Origin: Desulfobacterales bacterium
Lineage (GTDB): Bacteria; Desulfobacterota; Desulfobacteria; Desulfobacterales; JAHEIW01
Direction of reading: 5' to 3'
DNA: 36,486 bases
Assembly: GCA_020348305.1 (NCBI GenBank)
Contig: CP070746.1
Location: 3,240,469 to 3,276,954 of the forward strand
Below, piece by piece: positions 6,998 through 16,138 of the stretch. Position numbers and translations under genes: made by a program. The notes beneath the pieces are model-generated. The model worked only from the letters and a program-made list of their open reading frames with translations. It was not told where the DNA came from and did no database searches. How positions within the stretch are numbered: position 1 is the stretch's first letter; the number at the start of each line of letters is the position of its first letter.

Positions 6998-7318
6998 TGC
7001 TTGCCCAACTTTACGAATGTGCTTAAAATTACGGCAAACTTTGTTTCCTACCGTGATGCGTATGTCCGCATGATGCTCTATCTGAACTTTGAAACTCTGG
7101 TTGAGTATTAGCGGGAGATTCAGATACTCGATGTAGGACCTGTTCAAGTCCACAAACCCACCTAAATCCAACAAGGTATTTTCGTCATAACAAGGCACTG
7201 TCTTATTTGGTGACGCCCTTTGCCATTTAGGATCTTTCGGCTTTCGGAATAGGCTCAAGAAATTTTTAACATCTTGCCACTGATCAATTGTGAAATAAAG
7301 TATATAATCTTTATCCAA
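6947..7318 (-). CDS. Doubtful hypothetical protein overlapping the bactofilin end
   Basis: A 123-codon minus-strand frame begins with TTG behind AGGAAAAGAA and fills an otherwise empty gap. Its composition looks protein-like (ILYFTIDQWQDVKNFLSLF early, then HHADIRITVGNKVCRNFKHI), and similar-looking codons extend about 13 residues upstream without a start. The last 51 bases overlap the bactofilin gene in antisense. No family is recognised. It may be a real small gene, an old remnant or chance. If it is not a gene, 6998-7568 is simply AT-rich spacer. Confidence 0.35.
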   Translation of the reverse strand: MDKDYILYFTIDQWQDVKNFLSLFRKPKDPKWQRASPNKTVPCYDENTLLDLGGFVDLNRSYIEYLNLPLILNQSFKVQIEHHADIRITVGNKVCRNFKHIRKVGQASNLLIGFVALNNRCFI

Positions 7319-7568
7319 TTCTTTTCCTAATTTGATGAATCGAACGCTTAACCGTCTTTATAATTATTTGAAATTTAATATAAAATTATTTTTTAAAGAA
7401 TATTGCATGAATTTTGCTAAAACTTAAATAAATTATAAAAATTATTATCAAAACTTGATCGCTGTTAAGGGTATAAACGTCTTTAAGGAATTACTTAATC
7501 TGCATGCTAATAAAGGAAATTCCAGAGGTTATTAAATCACTAGTACTTTAATAAAAGGATAGAGGAAA

Positions 7569-8246
7569 ATGTTGGGGGATGTAATATCGAGGGCTCGTCA
7601 AATAGTGGAAGACGCTCAGGCAAGACTTCCAGTTGAGGCGGCAGCTGCCATTGAAAGTGTATACGGTGACATTGTCAATCTAAACAATTTTATTAACAAA
7701 GAGGTAGATGTAATAGAAAATGATAGGACACTTAGTGATAAAGCCAAAAGAGCTGCAAGACGAATAGTCTTGGAACAAGCCGGAAGAAGACTTGAAGTAT
7801 TAAAGCAAAAACGAATTTACGCTGGTGCGATTGAAGAGCTCGAAAAAAAATTGGCAGATGAACCTGTCGACAAAGACATGCCTCTTCTCGAATTCCTGCG
7901 TGAAAGCGAAATTCGCGATAGACTTGCTGGCATGACCAAGGAGCAGATTCTATCTCACTTTGGAGATTCACTGTTCGATGGAAGCAACCCACTCTTAATC
8001 GATGCCATATTGAATGCACCGCCTGGATTTGAACTATTGTCGGAAGACATCCTTAAAAAATTGCGGGTTGTAAGGGCAAAGCGGATAAACCCGGAGCTTG
8101 CTTCCGAAATTGAGACTTTGAAGCGGTTAGAATACATGATAGTGAAATTGTTTAATCGTGTAAGAAGAGAATTGGATACTTTGAGAAGAAAAGAATTGCC
8201 GTTATCATTGGTCAATACACTGGCCACCGACACCGCGTCATCATAA
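7569..8246 (+). CDS. Unknown 225-aa helical protein, coupled to the PilZ gene
   Basis: I do not recognise this protein. It has no signal peptide, membrane segment or cysteine cluster. Most of it looks alpha-helical and charged: residues 40-100 (NDRTLSDKAKRAARRIVLEQ and on, then EELEKKLADE) suggest a coiled coil. A middle part follows (LLEFLRESEIRDRLAGMTKE, 105-124), and a basic helical C-terminal part has RVRRELDTLRRKELP. The start follows AGGATAGAGG. The next gene begins six bases after its stop with almost no ribosome binding site, so the two are probably translated together. The PilZ partner suggests a link to cyclic-di-GMP control, which is inference. Confidence 0.75.
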   Translation: MLGDVISRARQIVEDAQARLPVEAAAAIESVYGDIVNLNNFINKEVDVIENDRTLSDKAKRAARRIVLEQAGRRLEVLKQKRIYAGAIEELEKKLADEPVDKDMPLLEFLRESEIRDRLAGMTKEQILSHFGDSLFDGSNPLLIDAILNAPPGFELLSEDILKKLRVVRAKRINPELASEIETLKRLEYMIVKLFNRVRRELDTLRRKELPLSLVNTLATDTASS

Positions 8247-8252
8247 AGACAA

Positions 8253-8981
8253 ATGAATTCAAATACCGAATTAAGAGATAATAGGCGCTTCAAATATATA
8301 GCCCCTATTTACCATGATAATTTGTTACCTGGAATATTTTATACCGCCAAAATGTATAACCTCAGTAAAAGCGGTGTATATTTCGAATCTGACCAATCCA
8401 TTCATATAGGAGATTATATAAACCTAAAAATAAAAAGCGCGCCGCATTCCTCTGGCAATGAAGCTCAATATCATTTTAGCGCTGAAATTAAATGGCGCAA
8501 AGATTTACAAGATTCTTCTTTTCGGCACGGTTATGGGGCTAAATTTATCAATTCAAACGAATCCTTAAACAAAATCTTAAATATAGCTAATTTAGAGGTA
8601 CAGAACCCCCAAGAAAGCGATTGGACAGATGAAAAAGATCCCAGGCAACATCCAAGAAGACCTTACAATACATCGTTATCTTTTACTTCTAATAATCAAA
8701 GCTTCAAGGGTACAATTACGAATATAAGTCGCGGCGGTGCTTTTATTGAAACTCAAAATAGATTTTCTTTGGGTCAGATGATTCAGCTTGTTTTTCCAGG
8801 ATACAAAAAACGAAGAGATCTCAAATTAAAAGGATGTGTCGTACGGTTGAACCGACGAGGAATGGGAGTGAAATTTGATCGAAGATCAGGCAGAAGCCGT
8901 AGAAGCGATTTGGATCGTAGAAGCGGCTTAGATCGTAGAGGTAGTCGAAGGCGTAAATTCAAAAGCACCGTAGAACCATGA
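8253..8981 (+). CDS. Tandem PilZ-domain (cyclic-di-GMP receptor) protein with Arg-rich tail
   Basis: PilZ domains bind cyclic-di-GMP through RxxxR and (D/N)xSxxG motifs. This 242-aa protein has both motifs twice: R8-x3-R12 with N36-L-S-K-S-G41, and R131-x3-R135 with N157-I-S-R-G-G162. Both domains therefore look binding-competent. From residue 209 the protein ends in a repeated basic tail (DRRSG, SRRSD, LDRRSG, LDRRG, SRRRK), encoded by short DNA repeats at 8877-8950. No output domain or membrane segment is present. The tail may contact nucleic acid, an acidic partner or membrane. The start lies six bases after the upstream gene and seems to rely on coupling. Confidence 0.9.
   Translation: MNSNTELRDNRRFKYIAPIYHDNLLPGIFYTAKMYNLSKSGVYFESDQSIHIGDYINLKIKSAPHSSGNEAQYHFSAEIKWRKDLQDSSFRHGYGAKFINSNESLNKILNIANLEVQNPQESDWTDEKDPRQHPRRPYNTSLSFTSNNQSFKGTITNISRGGAFIETQNRFSLGQMIQLVFPGYKKRRDLKLKGCVVRLNRRGMGVKFDRRSGRSRRSDLDRRSGLDRRGSRRRKFKSTVEP
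8877..8951 (+). repeat. Short degenerate repeats encoding an Arg/Ser-rich tail
   Basis: Units close to GATCGTAGAAGCGGCTTA repeat at roughly 18-bp spacing (for example GATCGTAGAAGC and GATCGTAGAGGT), translating as repeated DRRSG-like motifs. They probably arose by slippage inside the PilZ gene. Confidence 0.55.
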
Positions 8982-9053
8982 GATTTTTTTCAATGAACCA
9001 TCTTTTCTTGATTTTGTCTTCCATAAATTATAACTTATCATATTGATTTCATA

Positions 9054-9353
9054 TCAAATAAGAGTCATTGCATTATTCTTTAACTTCACCAAGGTAGCCC
9101 CCCAACCTCCAGCTTCAGGAGGGGCATCTTTAAACGATAAGACCAATGGGTTTTCTTTTAACAGCTTTTGGACTCGCCGTTTTTGGATACCTTTCCCCTT
9201 GCCGTGAATGATTCGCACAGCTAAAATGCCAGCTTTAATACACTCTGCAAAGTAATCTTCTAAAAGGTTTGGTATATCACTGGGATGAAACGTGTGGAGG
9301 TCAAGGACATCTTCGATGGGTAGTTGTACCGGTTGCATTTTTCTACTCTTCAT
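9054..9353 (-). CDS. Smr-domain protein
   Basis: A stand-alone Smr (small MutS-related) domain of 99 aa. The family shows nicking endonuclease activity on DNA or RNA in several members. The protein has DLHTFHP (about 18-24), the family's N-terminal LDLHG-like motif with Thr in place of Gly, and the central HGKGKGIQKRRVQKLL (about 50-65). GGWGATLVKLK near the C-terminus matches the usual closing motif. No MutS2 ATPase region is attached. The start follows AAAGGATATT. It is transcribed against the PilZ gene and seems monocistronic. Confidence 0.88.
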   Translation of the reverse strand: MKSRKMQPVQLPIEDVLDLHTFHPSDIPNLLEDYFAECIKAGILAVRIIHGKGKGIQKRRVQKLLKENPLVLSFKDAPPEAGGWGATLVKLKNNAMTLI

Positions 9354-9520
9354 AATATCCTTTCTAAAGCCCGCTTGCGCTTGAAATCTTGATCATTGAG
9401 TAGTAAGTGCTATCTTAATATACGGTTAGGTTGTTCATTTTTATCCAATTTCGATATTCTTTCTCCTCAGCAGCTTGGTTGTGGCTTCAATGAAAATCAT
9501 AAACATAACCCTTTTGGTTC

Positions 9521-9535
9521 TCCGCCTACGGCGGA
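9521..9535. repeat. Perfect short hairpin upstream of plsY
   Basis: TCCGCC-TAC-GGCGGA forms a six-base-pair GC stem 20 bases before the plsY start. No T-tract follows on either strand. It could be a dispersed repeat or a translation-affecting leader hairpin. Confidence 0.4.
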
Positions 9536-9555
9536 TCCGGATTAGGGTATAAAAA

Positions 9556-10200
9556 GTGCCTGAATTAGGTTCATATAATATCATTGCACGGTTTGGGCTA
9601 CCTATTTTCGCCTATTTACTTGGATCCATCCCTTGGGGCTTGGTTTTAACTCGGCTATTTACCTCGATAGACATTCGCAATCAGGGAAGTGGAAATATTG
9701 GTACGACCAATGTGAGTCGAGTTGCCGGATCAGCCCTGGGGATGCTGACGTTTTTGGGTGACGTTTTAAAAGGCACGGTTCCTGTTTTATTCGCGGCGAC
9801 AATTTTAAACTCAGACCAGGGACCCGGCAATACATACCTATCCATTGTTGCCCTCGCTGCATTTTTCGGACACCTATATCCTCTATTCACAAAATTTAAA
9901 GACGGCGGAAAAGGGGTGGCCACCACAGCCGGTTGTTTTGTTGTGCTTGCACCATTGGCATGCTTGATTGCTTTGGGGGCATTTATCCTGCTTTTATTTA
10001 CTTCCCGATATGTGTCAATTGGATCGCTGGCTGCTGCAATTGTTTTACCTTTGGCCGTATGGTTATCCACCCACTCCATGTCCTTGACAATGGGAGCCGG
10101 CGTGATGAGCTTATTTATCTTCCTTCGTCATTCTAGCAACATCAAACGGCTGTTTTCCGGAGAGGAACCAGAATTCAGGGAAAAAAATAGGCAATCCTAA
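9556..10200 (+). CDS. plsY: Acyl-phosphate:glycerol-3-phosphate acyltransferase PlsY
   Basis: PlsY is the inner-membrane enzyme that moves an acyl group from acyl phosphate to glycerol-3-phosphate, the first step of phospholipid synthesis. The 214-aa protein has about five membrane segments and the three family motifs: GSIPWG (23-28), GSGNIGTTN (44-52), and the loop with FKDGGKGVATTAG (near 115). The start is a GTG behind a weak AGGG site. Length is normal. Its end is two bases from the convergent NYN gene. PlsX and other partners are not in the window. Confidence 0.95.
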   Translation: MPELGSYNIIARFGLPIFAYLLGSIPWGLVLTRLFTSIDIRNQGSGNIGTTNVSRVAGSALGMLTFLGDVLKGTVPVLFAATILNSDQGPGNTYLSIVALAAFFGHLYPLFTKFKDGGKGVATTAGCFVVLAPLACLIALGAFILLLFTSRYVSIGSLAAAIVLPLAVWLSTHSMSLTMGAGVMSLFIFLRHSSNIKRLFSGEEPEFREKNRQS

Positions 10201-10202
10201 GG

Positions 10203-10724
10203 CTAAAGTTTTCTGATCTTAATTCTATTCCTTCGTTTTCTTTTCGAAAGCCTTCGGCGGGGTCCTTTCTTTTTTGTTGTCCGCTTCCAGCCATTTTGGT
10301 CACCCTCGTCAACCATAAATCCATCCATATGAACGGCCATGGTGATTTTATTTTCAAACGCTTCTGTATTGATGGTGGCTGCACCGTAAGATGCTGCCGA
10401 ATTGACCACCTCATGATCAGAGCTGACCACCAACGCTTTTTGCCTTTCATTGCGCGCCATGCGTTTTATGACCGTATCCGCCGACTCACCGTTTCTGGAA
10501 AATTCAATGTCAATTCCTTTTATCCGGTCTCGGGGCGAAGATAAATACGGGCCGTGAGCGCCATCAAAAATAACGGTAATCTTATGGGATTTGATTTTCT
10601 TATAGGCGGCGAGGATATTCACCAGGGCCTCTCGACCCATTTCCATACTTTGGCGGTCGAGGTGGCGAAATGTTTTTGATAAGCGGATAAGATTGTATCC
10701 ATCAATGATGATATGTATTGACAT
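10203..10724 (-). CDS. NYN-domain (YacP/Rae1-like) RNA endonuclease
   Basis: YacP-type NYN proteins are PIN-fold, metal-dependent ribonucleases; Bacillus Rae1/YacP cuts mRNA on the ribosome. This 173-aa protein has the expected acidic residues: IIIDGYNL with Asp8, VIFDGAHG, GESADTVIKRMA, and VVSSDHEVVNSA. The C-terminal 30 residues are strongly basic (KKKGPRRRLSKRKRRNRIK), suiting RNA binding. It lies 63 bases after parB on the same strand and could be the last gene of that operon. The ribosome binding site is poor. Family assignment is firm; the substrate is unknown. Confidence 0.85.
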   Translation of the reverse strand: MSIHIIIDGYNLIRLSKTFRHLDRQSMEMGREALVNILAAYKKIKSHKITVIFDGAHGPYLSSPRDRIKGIDIEFSRNGESADTVIKRMARNERQKALVVSSDHEVVNSAASYGAATINTEAFENKITMAVHMDGFMVDEGDQNGWKRTTKKKGPRRRLSKRKRRNRIKIRKL

Positions 10725-10787
10725 GTGTGTCGTTTGTCCAAAATTGTTATATCACCACAATTGAGCCGAATCGTGCAGCATCATTAA

Positions 10788-11690
10788 TTATTTAGACTTT
10801 AGAAGTTCGATCAGTCGATTCAGATCATCGTTGCTGTAAAATTCAATTTCCAGTTTTCCGCGTTGGCCGAATTTTCGAATCACAACCTTCGTACCAAAAT
10901 AACGGGAGAGCTCCTCTGCCAGATCTGATAAGTACCTATCTTCTGGGGATTTTTTTGTCACCTGCGGCCTTTTTTTCTCAGATTTCAGCCGTCGAATCAG
11001 ATCCTCCGTTTGTCTGACCGACAGCCGTTTAGAGACAATAGCCCGCCATGCGGCGCTTTGTTGAGCTGAGACTTCTACCCCCAGCAATGCCCTTGCATGT
11101 CCCATACTGAGGGTGCCGTCAATGATCGTCTCCTTGATGGGCTCGGGAAGCTGCCGCAATCTTAAGAAATTGGCTACCGCCGACCTGCTTTTTCCCACCC
11201 GACTGGCCGCTTGATCTTGGGTGAGATCGAATTCGGTGATCAGACGGTGGTAAGCTTCGGCCTCTTCGATGGGATTAAAATTCTCGCGTTGGATGTTTTC
11301 GACAATCGACATCTCCAACAGTTTGGAATCACTTATCCTTTTGATGACCACCGGTACTTGAGCAAACCCCGCCATTTTGGCAGCTCGGAGGCGCCTTTCA
11401 CCGGCAATTAACTCATAGCCTTCAGTTTGTTTTCGAACGAGAAGCGGCTGGAGTATGCCTTGCTCTTGAATGGAATTACTCAGCTCTTCTAACTCATCTT
11501 CTTTAAACCGCATCCGCGGTTGAAAACGATTGGGGCGAATCAGGTCAATATCACAATAAAAATAATCACTGGGCTTATCTTCCTGGGTATCCAAATCCGG
11601 AATTAAAGCCCCTAGACCTCTCCCCAAGGCCACTTTTTTGCGTTTAACCGAACTAGGGCCGACTTTTCCTGTAATTTTTTCTTTTGGCAT
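10788..11690 (-). CDS. parB: Chromosome partitioning protein ParB
   Basis: ParB binds parS, clamps on DNA using CTP and spreads to form the segregation complex. From the ATG at 11690 it is 300 aa; an in-frame GTG at 11696 is possible, but AAGGTG sits better for the ATG. Visible parts are the ParA-activating N-terminus (ALGRGLGALI), the CTP-binding ParB/Srx domain with GERRLRA and ENIQRENFNPIEEA, a helix-turn-helix (DQAASRVGKSRSAVANFLRL), and a C-terminal dimerisation domain ending RLIELLKSK. It starts seven bases after parA. I found no canonical parS within the window by eye. Confidence 0.95.
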   Translation of the reverse strand: MPKEKITGKVGPSSVKRKKVALGRGLGALIPDLDTQEDKPSDYFYCDIDLIRPNRFQPRMRFKEDELEELSNSIQEQGILQPLLVRKQTEGYELIAGERRLRAAKMAGFAQVPVVIKRISDSKLLEMSIVENIQRENFNPIEEAEAYHRLITEFDLTQDQAASRVGKSRSAVANFLRLRQLPEPIKETIIDGTLSMGHARALLGVEVSAQQSAAWRAIVSKRLSVRQTEDLIRRLKSEKKRPQVTKKSPEDRYLSDLAEELSRYFGTKVVIRKFGQRGKLEIEFYSNDDLNRLIELLKSK

Positions 11691-11697
11691 GGTCACC

Positions 11698-12474
11698 TTA
11701 AATTACGTTATGAGATTTATTCTGCATAATTTCCTTTGCCAGTTCAAAATAGCTTTGAGCGCCTGCCGAGGTAGCATCATACAACAATATGGGTTTGCCA
11801 AAGCTTGGCGCTTCACTCAATCGAATATTTCGCGGAACCATGGTTTTGAAAACAATATCCTTGAAATATTTTTCGGCTTCCTCAGCAACCTGGTAGGATA
11901 AGTTTGTGCGTTTATCAAACATCGTTAACAGGATTCCGGCAATGTTTAGATCCGGATTTAATGCACGCTTTATACGTTTGACTGTATTGAGAAGCTTTCC
12001 AAGCCCTTCCAACGCATAAAATTCGCACTGCAAGGGAATCAACAGGGAGTCGGCGGCTGTTAATGCATTGACCGTCAGAAGGCTCATGGAGGGCGGGCAG
12101 TCAAGAATGATAAATTCAAATGCCTTTTCCAGTTCTGAAATAAGTTTTTTTAATCTTTGTTCGCGATCAGGATTTGAGATCATTTCCACTTCAAACCCGA
12201 TCAGTTCTAAATTGGAGGGAATGATCTTTAATGTCTTTATCGCGCTTTCCACAATGAGGCTTTTCGCACCGGCCCTACCCAACATACCGTGATATAACGT
12301 TTTTTCTACGTTCGATGTATCGATACCCATCCCTGAAGTGGCATTGGCTTGAGGATCACAATCGACCAAAAGCGTTTGTTTTTCACAAACAGCCAATGCC
12401 GCTGACAAGTTAACCGCAGTTGTCGTTTTACCGACGCCGCCTTTCTGATTGGCAATACATATTACCCGTGCCAT
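11698..12474 (-). CDS. parA: Chromosome partitioning ATPase ParA (Soj)
   Basis: ParA is a deviant-Walker ATPase that binds DNA as an ATP dimer and pulls ParB-parS complexes. The 258-aa protein has KGGVGKTT (11-18) with the signature Lys11, DCDPQANAT as motif A', and DCPPSMSLLTVNAL as Walker B. The short N-terminus without an extra helix-turn-helix marks the chromosomal Soj type. It heads the parA-parB operon, with NYN possibly behind it. The usual gidA/gidB neighbours are absent, so this locus need not be at the origin. Confidence 0.96.
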   Translation of the reverse strand: MARVICIANQKGGVGKTTTAVNLSAALAVCEKQTLLVDCDPQANATSGMGIDTSNVEKTLYHGMLGRAGAKSLIVESAIKTLKIIPSNLELIGFEVEMISNPDREQRLKKLISELEKAFEFIILDCPPSMSLLTVNALTAADSLLIPLQCEFYALEGLGKLLNTVKRIKRALNPDLNIAGILLTMFDKRTNLSYQVAEEAEKYFKDIVFKTMVPRNIRLSEAPSFGKPILLYDATSAGAQSYFELAKEIMQNKSHNVI

Positions 12475-12630
12475 AATTTAAATGTCTAACATAAAAATTG
12501 GTGTTTGAAAAGAGTCGAAAAATATGGCATGCTTGACTACACGAAAAACGGGTAATTTCATAATCTCTCATGATGATTTAATAAAATCCGTATCATTTAT
12601 CAACCTGAAACCCGAAACCATTGAGGCTGT

Positions 12631-14049
12631 ATGAAACGTATTCATAAATTTTTCATAATGCTTGCGGTGTTTAGTATTATCTTGAGTGAATTTTCAAGCC
12701 ACTCAGCGTATGGGCTGACAGTCAAGGAAGAAGAAGATCTATCCCGTCAGATCATGGGCGTCATATTCAAATACTATGAGCTTATCGAGGATCCGATCGT
12801 TGTCGAATATATCAATACCATCGGGAATCAACTGGTTTCTTATTTGCCTGAAAGATTATTTAAGTATAATTTTTATGTTGTAAAAACAGATACTTATAAT
12901 GCATTTGCCACCCCGGCCGGGCATATTTTCATCAATAGTGGCTTGTTGTTGGCCATGAAGGAAGAGGAAGAGCTGGCCGGAATACTGGCCCATGAAATTG
13001 CTCACGTCTATTGTCGCCATATTTCTCAGGCAATTGAGAGATCGAAAAAGATTGGCATGGCGACCCTTGCCGGGATTGCCGCCGGTGTGTTGCTGGGAAC
13101 CGCCACTGGGGAGGGAGAGGCGGCCGAAGCGCTTACCAAAGGTTCCATGGCCGCCGGCCAATCAGCGCAGTTAGCGTACAGTCGCGAAAATGAAATCCAA
13201 GCCGACCAATTGGGGCTCGCGCACCTGACCAAAGCCGGATACAGCGGTGAAGGTTTGCTTAAAGTTCTAAAAAAGATTCGCAGCAAGCACTGGTTCGGAT
13301 CCGATGTGGTGCCCACCTATTTAATGACCCACCCGGCGGTCGAGGATCGTATTGCCTACATCGACTCGTGGCTGGCTGGTCAATCCGAAAAATCCGGACC
13401 GAAATCCAAGGTCAGCAATAAGAATTTTGAGAGGGTTCACACCTGGGTGCTGACCCGTTATGGTGATCAAGACACCGTACTCGCGAATCTTGAAGCAGCT
13501 GTTTCCGCACACCCTGGGGATCCCCAGGTGCATTACCAATATGGGCTGATATTGGCGCGAGTTGGTCAGCGTGATGAGGCAATCCGCCATATAAAGATTG
13601 CATTGGAGAAAAACGCGTTTGATCCTTACATCTTAAATGATCTTGGCCGGATCTATTATTTGGATGGCCAATACCAGAAAGCCGTCTCGATTTTGGAAAG
13701 TGTGTATAACATAAAACCGGATTATTCGGATTGTCTTATCTATCTTGGGCGCACCCAAATGGAATTGGGTCAGTTCAAAGCGGCCTCGAGCTATTTTCAC
13801 CAGCTCACCGAAAAGCACCCCGGATATAAGGAGGGGTTTTATCTCCTTGGGCAAAGCTCGGGAAAGGAGGGAAATTTAGCAGATGCGCATTATTATCTTG
13901 GAATTTATTTTATAAAAAAAAGGGACCGAAAATCGGCTGTCGTTCATTTCAAGCGCGCCTTAAAGCATACGAATGATGCCGATCGGAGGCAGGAAATCGA
14001 AAAGATCTTAGCAAAATTAGACAAGGCGATGTCCGGAAAGAAAAAATAA
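12631..14049 (+). CDS. BepA-like M48 metalloprotease with TPR repeats
   Basis: The family (BepA/YfgC, LoiP) comprises periplasmic zinc proteases that assist or degrade outer-membrane proteins. The 472-aa protein begins with a signal peptide (MKRIHKFFIMLAVFSIIL, cleavage near residue 28). The protease domain holds HEIAH at 121-125 and the third zinc ligand Glu188 in NEIQAD, followed by the typical THPAVEDRIAYI. From about residue 265 to 465 there are repeated TPR helices (for example AHPGDPQVHYQYGLILARVG, then YILNDLGRIYYLDGQYQKAV). It is read away from parA. Its end faces fusA; no clear terminator lies between. The exact substrate is unknown. Confidence 0.92.
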   Translation: MKRIHKFFIMLAVFSIILSEFSSHSAYGLTVKEEEDLSRQIMGVIFKYYELIEDPIVVEYINTIGNQLVSYLPERLFKYNFYVVKTDTYNAFATPAGHIFINSGLLLAMKEEEELAGILAHEIAHVYCRHISQAIERSKKIGMATLAGIAAGVLLGTATGEGEAAEALTKGSMAAGQSAQLAYSRENEIQADQLGLAHLTKAGYSGEGLLKVLKKIRSKHWFGSDVVPTYLMTHPAVEDRIAYIDSWLAGQSEKSGPKSKVSNKNFERVHTWVLTRYGDQDTVLANLEAAVSAHPGDPQVHYQYGLILARVGQRDEAIRHIKIALEKNAFDPYILNDLGRIYYLDGQYQKAVSILESVYNIKPDYSDCLIYLGRTQMELGQFKAASSYFHQLTEKHPGYKEGFYLLGQSSGKEGNLADAHYYLGIYFIKKRDRKSAVVHFKRALKHTNDADRRQEIEKILAKLDKAMSGKKK

Positions 14050-14104
14050 AAACCTCAATTGAGACGGGCTTAAATGAGCTGAAATTATTTTATGCTGGAT
14101 GTGA

Positions 14105-16138
14105 TTAACTGCGGTCAAAATGAGAAAACTGCATGGAAAATGTGCCTCTCCCCTGGGTAGCGGACCGCAGGGAAGTCGAATAGCCGAACATGCGGGAAAG
14201 CGGTACAGTGGCTGTGATCACCTGGTGTCCCTTTTTATGATCGATGGATTCAATTTTTCCATTGCGGGAATTCAAATCACCGATAACCTCACCAACAAAG
14301 GCTTCCGGTACGAATACTTCGGCATCCATAATCGGTTCTAAAAGAAACGGCTCTCCCTTCGATAGCGCTTCTTTGCAAGCCATCGAAGCACTGACCTTAA
14401 AGGCCAATTCCGAAGCCAGGGATTCTTTAAATGTGGCATTGGTAAGTGTGACTTGCACATCGACGACCGGATAGCCAATCAAAGAGCCGCTTTCTAAAGA
14501 CTCCATCACGCTATTTTGGATGACGGTAATAATTTCCTGCGGCAAGCTTTCTTCTGAAATCGTTGCTTCAAATCGCTTGCCACTGCCCCGAGGCAAAGGG
14601 GATAGGCTTAAAAATACTTCGCCAAAATGACGCTGACCGGCAACTTCCTTGTCGAATATAGCTGAGGCATCGGCTTGTTTTTCGATGGTTTCTCTGTAAA
14701 CGACTTGCGGTTTGCCGAAATTGACGTTTGTTCTGAATTCGCGTTGCATGCGGCTGATGATGATGTCAAGATGAAGCTCTCCCATTCCAGAAAGAATGGT
14801 TTGTCCCGTATCTTCGTCTTTTCGGACTCTCAGGGTTGGATCTTCAGCTATAAATTTTTCTAAAACTTCATCAAATTTTTCTTGGTCTGCACGGGTTTTG
14901 GGTTCGACCGCAATAGAAATAACCGGTTCATAAAACTCGATTTTTTCTAGCAAAACGGGGTGATCCTGTGAACAGAGGGTCTCCCCGGTTGAAGATTCTT
15001 TCAGCCCGACGACACCAACGATATTGCCGGCGCCGACTTCTTCAACCCGTTCTCGCTTGTTGGCATGCATCATTAAAATGCGTGATAGCTTCTCCTTTTG
15101 CTTACGTGACGGATTATACACGTCGGTACCGACTTTCATCTTACCACTGTAAACCCGGATAAAGGACAGCTTTCTGCCTTCCATCATGGCCACCTTGAAA
15201 ATCAGGGCCGCCAATGGATCCGTATCTTTGGCTCTGCATTCCACGATTTGTGCGGTATCCGGATGCACCCCTTTAATAGGAGGAATATCAAGCGGGCTGG
15301 GAAGGAATCGGACAATGGCATCCAACAGGGGCTGAATACCCTTATTTTTCAAAGCAGATCCGCACAGAACCGGGACCAATTTAAGCGCGATGGTGGTCTT
15401 TCGGACAGCGTCCAGCAGGTTTTGGCTTTCTATGGGGGCTTCTGCCAGATAAGCCTCCATTAGATCATCATCGTTTTCAGCCAAGGTTTCGATAAGTTTT
15501 TCCCGATAATCTTCGGCGGTCTTAAACACGTCTGATGAGATATCCTGAGCTTCAAATAATGCTCCCAGCGAATCCTCGTCCCAGGTTATTTGTTGCATAT
15601 GGATCAGATCGATGATGCCTCTAAAGTCGTCTTCCAAACCGACTGGAATCTGTAAAATCAGCGGATGGGCGTCCAATCGTTCCTTTATCATTTCAACCGT
15701 AGCAAAAAAATCAGCGCCCACGCGGTCTAATTTATTGATAAAGGCGATTTTGGGCTCTCGATATTTATCGGCCTGGCGCCACACCGTTTCGGATTGAGGC
15801 TCCACACCCTCCACCGCACTAAACACACCGATGGCACCGTCCAGCACCCTTAATGAACGCTCCACTTCGATGGTAAAATCGACATGGCCGGGTGTATCGA
15901 TGATGTGGATTTCCGTATTTTTCCAATGGCATGTTGTCACCGCCGATGTTATCGTTATACCACGTTCCTGTTCATCAGGCATCCAATCCATCACCGCTTC
16001 ACCGTTATGAACTTCACCCATTTTATGGGAACGGCCGGTATAGTAAAGGATTCGCTCGGTCACAGTGGTTTTGCCGGCATCGATATGTGCGATAATACCG
16101 ATATTTCGGACGTTGTTGATTTTTGCTTTTGTACTCAT
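14105..16138 (-). CDS. fusA: Elongation factor G (probably a second, non-str-operon copy)
   Basis: EF-G is the GTPase that drives ribosomal translocation and, with RRF, recycling. The 677-aa protein has all GTPase motifs: AHIDAGKTT (17-25), ERGITITS (58-65), DTPGHVDF with His85 (81-88), NKLD (135-138) and GSALKN. Domains II-V follow, with [12 protein letters not shown] and the domain IV region near residues 460-600. It is slightly shorter than E. coli EF-G (704). There is no rpsL, rpsG or tuf nearby; the upstream partner is a GerMN protein overlapping by four bases. This isolated setting suggests a paralogue like those of spirochaetes and Deltaproteobacteria that divide translocation and recycling. 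That is inference. Confidence 0.93.
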   Translation of the reverse strand: MSTKAKINNVRNIGIIAHIDAGKTTVTERILYYTGRSHKMGEVHNGEAVMDWMPDEQERGITITSAVTTCHWKNTEIHIIDTPGHVDFTIEVERSLRVLDGAIGVFSAVEGVEPQSETVWRQADKYREPKIAFINKLDRVGADFFATVEMIKERLDAHPLILQIPVGLEDDFRGIIDLIHMQQITWDEDSLGALFEAQDISSDVFKTAEDYREKLIETLAENDDDLMEAYLAEAPIESQNLLDAVRKTTIALKLVPVLCGSALKNKGIQPLLDAIVRFLPSPLDIPPIKGVHPDTAQIVECRAKDTDPLAALIFKVAMMEGRKLSFIRVYSGKMKVGTDVYNPSRKQKEKLSRILMMHANKRERVEEVGAGNIVGVVGLKESSTGETLCSQDHPVLLEKIEFYEPVISIAVEPKTRADQEKFDEVLEKFIAEDPTLRVRKDEDTGQTILSGMGELHLDIIISRMQREFRTNVNFGKPQVVYRETIEKQADASAIFDKEVAGQRHFGEVFLSLSPLPRGSGKRFEATISEESLPQEIITVIQNSVMESLESGSLIGYPVVDVQVTLTNATFKESLASELAFKVSASMACKEALSKGEPFLLEPIMDAEVFVPEAFVGEVIGDLNSRNGKIESIDHKKGHQVITATVPLSRMFGYSTSLRSATQGRGTFSMQFSHFDRS

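Noticed and set aside
8783..8968. Arg/Leu-rich antisense frame opposite the PilZ tail
   Set aside because: It is a by-product of the DRRSG-coding repeats on the plus strand.
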